Origin: Drouetiella sp036703255
Lineage (GTDB): Bacteria > Cyanobacteriota > Cyanobacteriia > Elainellales > Elainellaceae
DNA: 64,000 bases
Direction: 5' to 3'
Assembly (NCBI GenBank): GCA_036703255.1
Contig: DATNPL010000174.1
Span: 1 to 64,000, forward strand
Shown: piece by piece, positions 25,727 through 34,599 of the stretch
Position numbering within the stretch: position 1 is the stretch's first letter
Layout of the letters: every line of letters begins with the position of its first letter
Made by a program: the position numbers and the translations under genes
Notes under the pieces: generated by a model
What the model saw: the letters and a program-made list of their open reading frames with translations, nothing else
What the model was told of the DNA's origin: nothing
The model's database searches: none

Positions 25727-28700
25727 ATGCTCAATCCTATCCAGCGCTATTTCCCAAAATTGCACCGTTTGTTTTCCACCGCTGCCGAGAATTCTGAGGC
25801 TGAGTCTTTAGAGTCTCCATCTTTAGGACAAGCAGGGCAGATACATCCAATTTCCCAGGCATCTAGCTCTCTAGGGAAGAAAGCAGAGGGTTTGCCGTTG
25901 TCATTACTGACGCTAGAGGTGTCAGAACTGCTGGCCGAAGGGCAAGCCCTATCGAGACAGGGACAATCTCAAGAAGCGATCGCTTACTACCGCCGTGCGG
26001 TTCATCTTAAGCCAACTTTAGGCCAAGCTCACCAGTTGCTGGCAGAGGCATTGAGCCAACAGGGTGACTTTGCTGAATCTGCCCTATATTACCGCCAAGC
26101 AATTGAGCTATCGATCGCTGAAAATTCATCCTTTGTTGCAGAGGTGCAGAGCGCTGTAGATGTACAGAGTGAAGAGGTGCAGCGTACAGAATCACCGTCC
26201 GCCGTTCTGCCAAAAGCCCAAAAATCCCCGAAAGTAGAAAAAATAGCAGAAAAGCGGCTGCCAGAAGATGATCTGCCTTGGTCTGAGCAAGCCGCCTTTT
26301 ACTTGCAGCAAGGCGAGGTCTTGTGTCATCAGCAAAATTGGATAGCGGCTGCCACAGCAAGCGCCCAAGCGATCGCTTTGCTAGAGCCAGATTTAGCAGC
26401 CGCCTACATTGCAGCAGGATGGGCATGGCAAGAGCAGGGGGAGTTTGTGACCGCAGAGCAGATGTATGGCAAAGCGATCGCCATCCAGCCAATTTCTGCT
26501 GTAGCCCATGCCCGATTAGCGAGTATTTACGCTCAGCAGCAACGCTTTTCCCTAGCGGCCACCTTCTATGAAAAAGCGATCGCCCTTGACCCAACCTTTG
26601 CGGGAGCTTACTGGAAACTAGCCCAGGTCTGGCAGCAAATGGGTGAAGCTGAAAATGCTGCTGTCTGCTCCTACCAGGCATTACTGCTACAGCCAAGCTG
26701 GGCCACTGCCGATGAATATGTCAGCCTGGGAGAACGCCTCTGTCGTCAAGGAAAACTAGACTGGGCCGTAGCTTGCTATCGGCAGGCCGTAGCGCTGGAA
26801 GCCGGAGCAGCAGCTTACTACGGATTAGGCGAAGCGCTGGGTCAGCAGGGAAATTGGACTGCGGCAGTCGAGGCGCATCGGCAAGGGACACTTAAAGACC
26901 CACTCAATCCCCAATTTCATGCAGGGTTGGGGCAAGCCTTCATGGCGCTTGGGCATTACCCAGAAGCTGTTCAGTGCTATCAGCAAGTCATCCAGCTTGC
27001 GCCCGATCAGATTTTAGGCCATGAAGGGTTGCGCGATGCTTGGATCAAGCTCGATCGCGAAATAGAAGCTTTGCCCTGTTACCAGACGTTAGCGGCACTT
27101 CAGCCCGATTCCAGCAGGGCGCAGCATGAGTGGGGAGATGCGTTAAATCGGCTTAATCGCTGGTCAGAGGCGGTTTTAGCTTTTCGTCGAGCGATCGCTC
27201 TCAATCCTGAGTTTTCTTGGTCACACAATAACTTGGGCGATGCGCTAATGCACCTGGGAGAATGGGCAGAGGCCGCTATAGCCTTCCGACAGGCCATTGT
27301 GCTTCATCCTAGCTTTCACTGGTCGCATTACAATCTGGGTGAAGCTCTTGCCCAGCAGCGCCAGTGGGATGGTGCCATTGAAGCTTATCGCTGTGCGCTA
27401 GAGTTAGACCCAAATCTGGCTGAGGCTCAACAAAAACTCAGCGATACCCTCCGACTACGTGCCAAGCAAGACTTGAGTGAAGCCCTAAAGTTCTATCATC
27501 AGGCGATCGCCGAAAATCCTGATGAAGTACAGAACTACCATAAAGCCCTCGATATTCAGCCCGACGCAGATTTGTATGTGGGATTAGCCGATGCCTTGCT
27601 GCGACAAAAGCGAATTGATGGAGCGATCGTCTTTTACCAGACAGCCCTTCAACTTCAGCCCGATCATCCAATGGCTGCTGTTCAGCTCAAGGAAGCGCTA
27701 AAACGCAGTCATCGGAAGGGTTTCCGCACCTATCGGGTGGGTATCAGCAGTCCTGATCATCTCTATGCTTACTGGCTAGAACACAACGCGCCTAGCCAAG
27801 ACGACCTAGCAAACTTTGTCAAGGCAGTTTCAGCCTTTACCTATCGACCGCTGATTAGTATTGTCATGCCGACATACAATACTCCCGCCACATTTTTGCA
27901 AGAAGCGATCGAATCTGTTCTCAGCCAAGTCTATTCCCATTGGGAACTCTGTATTGCCGATGATGCTTCTCGGTTGCCCCATGTTGCAGCGCTGTTGCAG
28001 CAATATGCCGCACAAGACAGCCGCATCAAGGTTATCTCTAGAACGCAAAATGGGCATATTTCAGCAGCATCCAACTCAGCGCTAACTTTAGCTTCAGGAG
28101 AGTTTATTGCCCTCCTTGACCATGATGATGTCCTCACTCCAGACGCACTTTATGAAATGGTCAGTCTGCTCAATCAGCATCCTGAAGCAGACATGATTTA
28201 TTCAGATGAAGACAAGCTGAATGAGCAAGGAGAGCGAATTTATCCCTACTTTAAACCTGACTGGTGCCCAGACTCATTCTTAGCAAGGATGTACACCTGC
28301 CACTTTGGGTTGTATCGTCGCGCGTTGATCGATCGCATTGGCGGATTCCGACTCGGCTACGAAGGCAGTCAAGACTATGATCTGGTTTTGCGGTTCACCG
28401 AGCAAACCGATAATATTTTTCATATCCCCAAGATTCTCTATCACTGGCGAATGCATGCAGAGTCTGCCGCAGGGGGTGTCGAGGCTAAGCCCTACGCCTA
28501 TGAAGCTGCCAAGCGGGCGTTGGCAGATGCGCTAGAGCGACGCAATGAACCCGGAAAAGTGGTTGGCAACACTAGATTTCCAGGTGCATACACGGTTCGC
28601 TATCATATCGCCGATCGTCTAACGGATTATCCAAAAGTTAGCATCATCATTCCCAGTCGCAATCTCGGCTCTGTGCTCGATCGCTGTCTCCAGTCCATCT

Positions 28701-29845
28701 TCAGTCAGAGCACTTATCCCAATTACGAAGTGATTGTCATTGACAATGGCAGTAATGAGAGCAAAGCGCTAGAAACGATCGCCACTTGGCAGCGGCACCA
28801 GCCTCAGCGATTCAAAAGTTATAAGTTCAATGTTCCCTTTAATTTCTCTCGTATCAATAACTTTGCCGCTAAGAAAGCGCGCGGTAGCTATCTTCTGTTT
28901 CTCAACAATGATACAGAAGTCATTGCCCCAGATTGGATTGAAGCAATGGTTGAGCAAGCCCAGCGGCAATCTATTGGCGCTGTGGGCGGACTGCTGCTCT
29001 ACCCAGACAGTACCGTTCAACATGCAGGAGTTTTACTAGGCATCCAGGGAATCGCGAATCATGGTCATCGATACTTTGAGGCACATACACCCGGATATTT
29101 CACTCAAATTGCGACTGTTAATAACTACTCTGCTATTACGGCAGCCTGCCTGATGTGCCGCCGAGAAGTATTTGAGCAGGTGGGCGGCTTCGATGAGCAG
29201 CTAGCTGTTGCTTATAATGACGTAGACCTTTGCCTAAAGATGCTTCAAGTCGGCTATCGCAATGTTTACTTACCTCATGTGCAGCTTTATCATCACGAAT
29301 CTCGCAGCCGTGGATATGAAAAAACGTCCGAAAAGATGCAGCGGCTCAAGCAAGAGTCTGAACTCATGCGGAAACGTTGGGGAAAGAAATTGGAGTCTGA
29401 TCCCTGCTATAACCCTAATCTAACGAAAGAAACAGAGGATTATGAGCTAAACATCCCCGGCTGCTTATCTATCGGGATCACGCAAGTGACCAAATCCCAC
29501 GCCGATTCGGAATGGTTGGCGGGATGGTCAATTGATACACCCGTGCAGGGAAAAAACTATAAAATTGGCTTGCCGATTCGAGGTTGGGTGATTGGTCAAT
29601 ATTCTGATGCGATCGCCATTGAGGTCGTTCACAACAACCAAATTATTTACAAGTTGGCGATCGATGTTTACCGTCCGGATGTAAAAGAAATTTATGCTCA
29701 CCACGCTAAATCAGGACGGAGTGGATTCTCTGGGATTATCAATTGTGCGGATGTTGACGTTCCCAATGAAGTTGTGTTGCAGGTGGTGCTTGCAGACCAA
29801 AAGCGCGTTTATTTGGGAACCATTCATTCCCAGATGTTGACTTAA
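25727..29845 (+). CDS. TPR protein with two GT2 glycosyltransferase domains and a C-terminal beta domain
   Basis: A 1372-aa multidomain protein. Residues ~60-680 are many TPRs. The first GT2 (A-fold) domain starts at ~708 (LISIVMPTYNTP) with the DxD-type metal motif LLDHDDVL (~798) and a GGFRLGYEGSQDYDLVLR acceptor motif. The second GT2 domain starts at ~970 (KVSIIIPSRN) with LFLNNDTEVI (~1058) and GGFDEQLAVAYNDVDLCLK. Residues ~1285-1370 are a small domain (RGWVIG, IDVYRPDV, LGTIH) that also occurs in the convergent gene at 29900. The arrangement resembles enzymes that build O-antigen-like heteropolymers by alternating two transferases. It probably works in the cytoplasm on lipid- or protein-linked glycan. 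Confidence 0.85.
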   Translation: MLNPIQRYFPKLHRLFSTAAENSEAESLESPSLGQAGQIHPISQASSSLGKKAEGLPLSLLTLEVSELLAEGQALSRQGQSQEAIAYYRRAVHLKPTLGQAHQLLAEALSQQGDFAESALYYRQAIELSIAENSSFVAEVQSAVDVQSEEVQRTESPSAVLPKAQKSPKVEKIAEKRLPEDDLPWSEQAAFYLQQGEVLCHQQNWIAAATASAQAIALLEPDLAAAYIAAGWAWQEQGEFVTAEQMYGKAIAIQPISAVAHARLASIYAQQQRFSLAATFYEKAIALDPTFAGAYWKLAQVWQQMGEAENAAVCSYQALLLQPSWATADEYVSLGERLCRQGKLDWAVACYRQAVALEAGAAAYYGLGEALGQQGNWTAAVEAHRQGTLKDPLNPQFHAGLGQAFMALGHYPEAVQCYQQVIQLAPDQILGHEGLRDAWIKLDREIEALPCYQTLAALQPDSSRAQHEWGDALNRLNRWSEAVLAFRRAIALNPEFSWSHNNLGDALMHLGEWAEAAIAFRQAIVLHPSFHWSHYNLGEALAQQRQWDGAIEAYRCALELDPNLAEAQQKLSDTLRLRAKQDLSEALKFYHQAIAENPDEVQNYHKALDIQPDADLYVGLADALLRQKRIDGAIVFYQTALQLQPDHPMAAVQLKEALKRSHRKGFRTYRVGISSPDHLYAYWLEHNAPSQDDLANFVKAVSAFTYRPLISIVMPTYNTPATFLQEAIESVLSQVYSHWELCIADDASRLPHVAALLQQYAAQDSRIKVISRTQNGHISAASNSALTLASGEFIALLDHDDVLTPDALYEMVSLLNQHPEADMIYSDEDKLNEQGERIYPYFKPDWCPDSFLARMYTCHFGLYRRALIDRIGGFRLGYEGSQDYDLVLRFTEQTDNIFHIPKILYHWRMHAESAAGGVEAKPYAYEAAKRALADALERRNEPGKVVGNTRFPGAYTVRYHIADRLTDYPKVSIIIPSRNLGSVLDRCLQSIFSQSTYPNYEVIVIDNGSNESKALETIATWQRHQPQRFKSYKFNVPFNFSRINNFAAKKARGSYLLFLNNDTEVIAPDWIEAMVEQAQRQSIGAVGGLLLYPDSTVQHAGVLLGIQGIANHGHRYFEAHTPGYFTQIATVNNYSAITAACLMCRREVFEQVGGFDEQLAVAYNDVDLCLKMLQVGYRNVYLPHVQLYHHESRSRGYEKTSEKMQRLKQESELMRKRWGKKLESDPCYNPNLTKETEDYELNIPGCLSIGITQVTKSHADSEWLAGWSIDTPVQGKNYKIGLPIRGWVIGQYSDAIAIEVVHNNQIIYKLAIDVYRPDVKEIYAHHAKSGRSGFSGIINCADVDVPNEVVLQVVLADQKRVYLGTIHSQMLT

Positions 29846-29899
29846 CAGGTAAATCTTAAAATCTAGCCATGCAAAAATACTGTGCCTCAGGTTTCTACC

Positions 29900-30592
29900 T
29901 TAGCCATATTTGTAGAGGCTAATGATACCAGCAGCAGCCGTACTGCCATCGTCAAAGACAGCATCTAAAGTAATTTCTGTTTCTCCCGAAAAGCTTCTCA
30001 GATCTAAATGAGTCTGGTAGCCACAATTAGAGAATTTCAGGTCATAGAAGTGTGCCTTGATTACGCCGGGTCGAGGAATGCGAATAGGAGTTTCGGCAAT
30101 TACCGTTTGACGATTGATAAAACGTATGGCCGTGGGCTGAACCTGCTTGCCAACTAGCCAACCTCTAACTTCAATCACCCCACCTTCAAATCGAGCATCG
30201 AGTTTTGGCGCATCAATCCAGCCCCATCTCAAACACTCAGAATAGTTTTGACAAAGGTTAGCAACCTGTAAAATCTCGATCGATTGCTGCCCACGAATCT
30301 GGCTAATCACCTTTCGGCTCAATCTGACTGGAGAAGCTAATCCCAATTTAGCTACAATTCCTTTTTGCTTGGTAGAAGCATCAAGTGCAGGCACAAAATC
30401 CTTTTTGATCTCAAAATCCTTAACCCATTCATTAAAGTGCAACCCTTGAGTTAAAACCTTTTCATTTAAGACTTTCTCACCGGAATTAGGTTGATCCAAA
30501 TGAGATGGACTCTTTAAAGCTTCAGGTCGTTCAGGATTAGACGGCAAGCCTTCATTCCCTTGCAAATTATCCAAACCCGTTAATTCATCCAT
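29900..30592 (-). CDS. Hypothetical protein sharing the C-terminal domain of the TPR-GT2 protein
   Basis: A 230-aa protein with a charged, low-complexity N-terminus (residues 1-75) and a C-terminal beta-rich domain (~128-227). That domain lines up with the tail of the neighbouring TPR-GT2 protein. Shared features include RGW[VL][IV]G, an AI pair, [IV]I before a short strand, RPxV, and D-containing last strands ending in GII or GTI. No enzyme motif or signal peptide is visible. It converges with the GT gene (54 bp between stops). A glycan-binding or chain-length role is conceivable but not shown. Confidence 0.65.
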   Translation of the reverse strand: MDELTGLDNLQGNEGLPSNPERPEALKSPSHLDQPNSGEKVLNEKVLTQGLHFNEWVKDFEIKKDFVPALDASTKQKGIVAKLGLASPVRLSRKVISQIRGQQSIEILQVANLCQNYSECLRWGWIDAPKLDARFEGGVIEVRGWLVGKQVQPTAIRFINRQTVIAETPIRIPRPGVIKAHFYDLKFSNCGYQTHLDLRSFSGETEITLDAVFDDGSTAAAGIISLYKYG

Positions 30593-30841
30593 AAATTCTT
30601 ATCACCTACAGAATTTCAACTCAGGAATCATCTCAAATCGGTAATTTGTAACGTAGACTACGATCGCAGAGTCATCTAAACAACATCAATCAACTTATCA
30701 TTTTTCAATCATTATAGAAGCTATATTTCAAGTCATTCAGCTGCCCTGATCAACCTTTAGAAACATTAAACTCACACCTTTGGCAAGAGGCAGCTTCTGC
30801 TGAACTGCGTCATGCTGATAGCGACGCAAGGGAGAAGACTT

Positions 30842-31708
30842 ATGTCTCAAAACATGGCTGAACCACTACAACCCAAGCAACAACAAGAGCAAACTCCTGG
30901 TTTAGAATCTGAAATGACTCCTTTACCCCAGTTTGAATCTCACGATTATGATGGCAAAGGAAAATTAGAGGGAAAGATTGCGCTGATTACAGGTGGCGAT
31001 AGTGGAATTGGTCGTGCAGTCGCTGTTGCGTTTGCCAAGGAAGGCGCAGATATCGCGATCGTTTACCTTAACGAGCACAGCGATGCTGAGGCAACGAAGC
31101 AGAAGATTGAAGCAGAAGGACGTAGATGTCTGACTATAGCAGGCGACATTGGTGACGAGCAGTTTTGTCAGCAAAGCGTCGAGAAAACCGTTACTCAACT
31201 GGGGCATCTCAATATCTTGATCAACAATGCTGCTGAGCAACACCCTCAGGAAAGCATTGAGCAAATCAGTGGGGAGCAGTTGGAGCGCACTTTCCGCACC
31301 AACATTTTCTCCATGTTTTACCTGACGAAGGCGGCGCTTCCATATTTAGCCGAAGGGAGTACCATCATCAACACGACTTCTGTCACGGCTTACAAGGGCA
31401 ACGCTCAACTTTTAGATTATTCAGCCACCAAAGGCGCGATCGTTGCTTTCACGCGCTCTCTATCGCAGTCTTTGATCAAGAAGGGGATTCGGGTAAACGG
31501 CGTTGCCCCAGGCCCCATCTGGACTCCTCTCATCCCCTCTACATTTCCAGAGGAAAAAGTTGAAAAATTCGGTGCGCAAGTACCGATGCAACGGTCTGGG
31601 CAACCTGAAGAGGTCGCGCCAAGCTATGTATTTTTAGCATCAGATGATTCTTCATATATGGCAGGACAAATTCTTCATCCCAACGGTGGAGATGTGGTAA
31701 ATGGCTAG
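30842..31708 (+). CDS. SDR-family oxidoreductase (YghA / general stress protein 39 type)
   Basis: A 288-aa short-chain dehydrogenase from ATG 30842, chosen for GGGAG 8 nt upstream. Cofactor motif TGGDSGIG is at residues 50-57 and NNA at 128-130. The catalytic Ser180, Tyr193 and Lys197 (NTTS, YSATK) are all present. The ~40-residue N-terminal extension rich in Gln and Pro (PLQPKQQQEQTPG) is typical of this stress-associated subgroup. Substrate unknown. Its neighbour is a hemerythrin protein, so the region may be a small stress island. Confidence 0.9.
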   Translation: MSQNMAEPLQPKQQQEQTPGLESEMTPLPQFESHDYDGKGKLEGKIALITGGDSGIGRAVAVAFAKEGADIAIVYLNEHSDAEATKQKIEAEGRRCLTIAGDIGDEQFCQQSVEKTVTQLGHLNILINNAAEQHPQESIEQISGEQLERTFRTNIFSMFYLTKAALPYLAEGSTIINTTSVTAYKGNAQLLDYSATKGAIVAFTRSLSQSLIKKGIRVNGVAPGPIWTPLIPSTFPEEKVEKFGAQVPMQRSGQPEEVAPSYVFLASDDSSYMAGQILHPNGGDVVNG

Positions 31709-31748
31709 CTAGGCAGCAGATAATCAGCATCAGTAGATTGCAAATCAA

Positions 31749-31780
31749 GGTTTTGTGTGCGCTCTGCGCACTACAAAACC
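31749..31780. repeat. Inverted repeat, GCGC-TCT-GCGC apex
   Basis: Left arm 31749-31762 pairs with 31766-31780 with one bulged base; the outer part reads GGTTTTGTG. It lies 40 bp after the SDR stop. The outer arm resembles that of the repeat at 1-29 (TTTTGTG). Confidence 0.75.
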
Positions 31781-31829
31781 TAAGAGCCAAATTGCAAAGG
31801 CGCTTCGCGCCTTTGCAATTTGGCTCTTA
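31781..31829. repeat. Perfect 23-bp-arm hairpin, GGCGC-TTC-GCGCC apex
   Basis: Arms 31781-31803 and 31807-31829 are exactly complementary around TTC. It starts at the base after the previous hairpin ends, making a tandem pair. A short A/T-rich tail follows but no clean U-run. Confidence 0.85.
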
Positions 31830-32079
31830 AAACAACTTGGCTTTTAAAAAAAGTAGATAGAAAAAGTAGGAAAATTTAGTGCGCTCTACCGAGCATTCTT
31901 CAAAAATATTTCAGGAAGACTTAAGAGGGCATTTTCAGAGTGAGCTTTTTAACGAACATCTCTCATTACTTAGGCTGAAGTTACTATCCTTCATAAGATT
32001 GATGGAAATACCAATCGGTAACGTCAACCTAGATATAGAGGCGCACAAGCACCCATAGGAAAAGAAATAGGAGAACACG

Positions 32080-33123
32080 ATGGTATCTACATTAGATGAT
32101 GTCAAAAGAGCTTCGATCGCCGCCAAATTGGCAAACATGAAGCTTGTTCAAGAATTTTTGATTGAGAATGAGCAGGCGCTCAGCACTCAGATTTCTGATC
32201 AAAAGATTCAAGAGCGTTTGCGCAAGATGCTAGAAGACGATCGTAAAAATCTGGGGATTTTGGAAACCGTGATTGTCCAGTATGGCGTTTCTTCAGAGCC
32301 TACTGAGAACGTAGCGGAAACAACTGAAAAGCTCTCTGATCTCATGTCTGGCACCAAATTATCTGCTTACGAGAAGGTTTTCCAGCATGAGTTGATGAAG
32401 CATCAGCAAGTTATGTCTGGCCTGATTGTTCACAAGGCAGCACAGAAAGTAGGCGCAGATGTTGAAATTGCTATCACGCCACTCAATACCGTCAACTTTG
32501 AAAATCGCGCACACCAAGAGCAGCTTAAAGGTGTTCTTGAAGTATTAGGAGTGCGAGAGCTTACAGGTCAAGAGGCTGATCAAGGTCTATGGGCTAGGGT
32601 TCAAGATGCAGTAGCTGCGATATCTGGGGTTGCAGGTAGTGTTGTCACACAATCTGCTGATATGTCTGACATGAAAGTGCAAGACATCATTCGGGCAGAT
32701 CATACAAAAGCCAATGTCTTGTTTGCCGAGATCGAGTCCAGTGACAGTCCGCAGAAGATTCGAGAGTATTTTGGGCAACTCTATAAGGATCTGACGGTTC
32801 ATGCGGAAGCTGAGGAACAAGTTGTTTATCCAGCTGTTCGCCCCTTTTATGGCGAAGACCATACTCAAGAACTCTATAGTGAGCAAGCTGAGATGAAACA
32901 GATGCTGGACAGGCTGAAGGGTATGGAGCCTTCCTCACCCACATTCAAGGATACGGTCAAGCTTTTGAAAGAAGCTGTTTTGGATCACGTTCGCCAAGAG
33001 GAAAGCACAATGCTGCCTGCTATTGGCAAAAACTTCTCGGATGAGGAATGTCAACGGCTCGCTACTGAATTTAAGAGTGCCAAGAGCCGTCTTCAGCAAG
33101 AGATATCTGCTTCGATGAACTAA
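32080..33123 (+). CDS. Hemerythrin HHE-domain protein with N-terminal ferritin-like helical domain
   Basis: A 347-aa protein. Residues ~200-345 are a hemerythrin-like bundle with His208, His241-xxx-Glu245 (HAEAEE) and His303-xxx-Glu307 (HVRQEE), the expected di-iron ligands. Residues 1-~180 are helical with repeated E/H pairs (FQHELMKHQQVMSGLIVHKA), suggesting a second ferritin-like domain. Such proteins bind oxygen or nitric oxide or handle iron in stress. SD AGGAG precedes the ATG. Two hairpins and an intrinsic terminator follow. Confidence 0.85.
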   Translation: MVSTLDDVKRASIAAKLANMKLVQEFLIENEQALSTQISDQKIQERLRKMLEDDRKNLGILETVIVQYGVSSEPTENVAETTEKLSDLMSGTKLSAYEKVFQHELMKHQQVMSGLIVHKAAQKVGADVEIAITPLNTVNFENRAHQEQLKGVLEVLGVRELTGQEADQGLWARVQDAVAAISGVAGSVVTQSADMSDMKVQDIIRADHTKANVLFAEIESSDSPQKIREYFGQLYKDLTVHAEAEEQVVYPAVRPFYGEDHTQELYSEQAEMKQMLDRLKGMEPSSPTFKDTVKLLKEAVLDHVRQEESTMLPAIGKNFSDEECQRLATEFKSAKSRLQQEISASMN

Positions 33124-33148
33124 GACTAACTAAGGCACAGTTAGTCTT
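33122..33148 (+). terminator. Hairpin overlapping the hemerythrin stop
   Basis: AAGACTAACT (33122-33131) pairs with AGTTAGTCTT (33139-33148) around a 7-nt loop, starting within the stop codon. The U-run is weak. A second hairpin at 33205-33236 (TTTCTAG-GGGCAG pairing with CTGCC-TCTAGAAA) follows before the strong terminator at 33341. Confidence 0.55.
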
Positions 33149-33510
33149 TAAGTCAATCTCTGTACTGATCAGAGAAACAGCAGTTACAACAGGCCATGAA
33201 ATCATTTCTAGGGGCAGTAGACTCTGCCTCTAGAAATATTTATGTGTAAACTCTTTTACAAAAATGTCGAGCAATTAAAGTACTTTTCTGGCCGTATTTT
33301 CACGTAAAAGGCAATCAAAAATTGAACTCTTATTTTAGGTAAAAAAATGCTGCTCAGCAGCTTTTTTGTGGGAGATCAGGAGACAAATTTGGGAAAGCTT
33401 ATATCTAGAAGTGACCATCATAAAGGTTGAGCAATGGCGTCAGGTTATTTGATGCTTTGTCTACTCCCTGAAGGTTCTCAAACGAATTCCCTCACAACAG
33501 AGCTAATACT
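33124..33510. other. Intergenic region with hairpins and a possible leader ORF
   Basis: It holds the hairpins at 33122-33148 and 33205-33236 and the intrinsic terminator at 33341-33367. A 26-codon ORF at 33434-33514 (MASGYLMLCLLPEG start, AAGG upstream) ends in an ATGA overlap with the start of the small gene at 33511. It could be a leader peptide, but this is weak. Confidence 0.4.
33341..33367 (+). terminator. Intrinsic terminator
   Basis: GCTGC-TCA-GCAGC stem-loop (33349-33361) is flanked by a run of A on the left and six T on the right, the classical bidirectional-looking rho-independent form. It ends the hemerythrin transcript about 220 bp after the stop. Confidence 0.85.
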
Positions 33511-33690
33511 ATGACTCCCAAAAGCAACAAAACCCAATTCCCTCTCTGGAAATTTTTGACTCAACCCATATTTGATGCCAAAGTGCCTTTTGTCTTAAGT
33601 CCTAAACAGTTTTGGCATGTCCATCAGATTGGGTATTTAGAGCGTTGCTGGAGAACAGTTTATCGACCAGAAGAAAACTTTCATAGCTAA
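33511..33690 (+). CDS. Small hypothetical protein (59 aa)
   Basis: ATG 33511 to TAA 33688-33690 encodes 59 residues starting MTPKSNKTQFPLWKFLTQPI and ending RPEENFHS. It is rich in aromatic residues (FWHVHQIGYLERCWR) and has no signal peptide or membrane helix. The amino acid pattern looks protein-like rather than random, but the ribosome binding site is weak. Its ATG overlaps the TGA of a 26-codon upstream ORF (ATGA). I do not recognise a family. Confidence 0.45.
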   Translation: MTPKSNKTQFPLWKFLTQPIFDAKVPFVLSPKQFWHVHQIGYLERCWRTVYRPEENFHS

Positions 33691-33970
33691 CAGTTTCAGC
33701 TAGTCTCAATATGCTCTAACTAATCTGAAAGAAGGACTTTTAAATTTGATTATTATTTCAGAAAGACCTCGTCAGATTGTTAAATATAATTTACTTTGTA
33801 AGGGTATGGTAATCATGCCCTTACGCACTTTTACCATTTAATTTCATGCTATGAACTTCCTTGACGACTAGTGTTGTGGTCTGTTCTCTCGAAAAGTATT
33901 AAATAGAACGTATCAACCAGCAGAGCCTTAACGCAAGGTGAGCCTCAATACAAGGTGGGCTATTAGAGCA

Positions 33971-34480
33971 TTAGTTACAGTCAGTATCGTTTGCCGATCG
34001 CATTGCCCCTAGCAAAGTTTGCACAATCACACAGCGCTTGACTCCCGTAGTCGGAGGTACAGTGACGGTAATCTTAAGCCCCTGCTGATCAAGAGTTGGA
34101 CTCTTGATGTTGCCGTTTGAGTCAAATTCAAGACTGGCAATGTTCGTTGCACCGTTCTTTGCTTGCAAACTCACCATATTTGCACTCAACTGGCCATTGC
34201 CAATGGCATCTGTCAACCCCAAAGCTGTAATTGATGGCGGCGCAGCAGCAACGTTAAATACTACCGTTTGCGCTTGCTTACTGCGAAGAGCTTGCGCCTG
34301 AGTCTGCCGCAGCACCTGAGAAATTTGATCTCTCGCTGCATTAGCCCGCCGAGTGTTCATAAAGGCGAGCCATCCTGGAGCGGCGATCGCAGCCAGCACG
34401 CCAATAATAACTAGAACTGTGATCATCTCCACCAGGGTATATCCCGATGTGGAATGCTGACGGGGAAATTTACGCATCAT
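33971..34480 (-). CDS. GspH/FimT-type pseudopilin, last gene of the hps pilin cluster
   Basis: A 169-aa type IV pilin-like protein from ATG 34480 (GGAG about 8 nt upstream). The prepilin cleavage motif is at Gly13 with Glu18 at +5 (G-YTLVEMITVLVIIGVLA), followed by the hydrophobic helix. The body resembles GspH/FimT pseudopilins. Nostoc punctiforme hpsB-D encode three pseudopilins, so by position this may be the HpsD equivalent, but sequence similarity to HpsD cannot be checked here. It follows hpsC by 119 bp. Confidence 0.85.
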   Translation of the reverse strand: MMRKFPRQHSTSGYTLVEMITVLVIIGVLAAIAAPGWLAFMNTRRANAARDQISQVLRQTQAQALRSKQAQTVVFNVAAAPPSITALGLTDAIGNGQLSANMVSLQAKNGATNIASLEFDSNGNIKSPTLDQQGLKITVTVPPTTGVKRCVIVQTLLGAMRSANDTDCN

Positions 34481-34599
34481 GTTTCTAACTCCACTAGTTT
34501 GTAACGCCGATAAGCAGGTGAGGCTAGGTAACTGACGATGAGGCAACCCGATCACATCTTGGTAGGGTTATCTAATTTAAGACTTAGCCAGCAAGAAAC

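Larger units (their letters stand above)
31709..32079. other. Intergenic region with two adjacent hairpins
   Basis: 371 bp without a gene. The first 120 bp hold two back-to-back long hairpins (listed separately) that could terminate the SDR transcript. The remainder is AT-rich and leads to the hemerythrin gene, with AGGAGAACACG just before its ATG at 32080. Confidence 0.5.
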
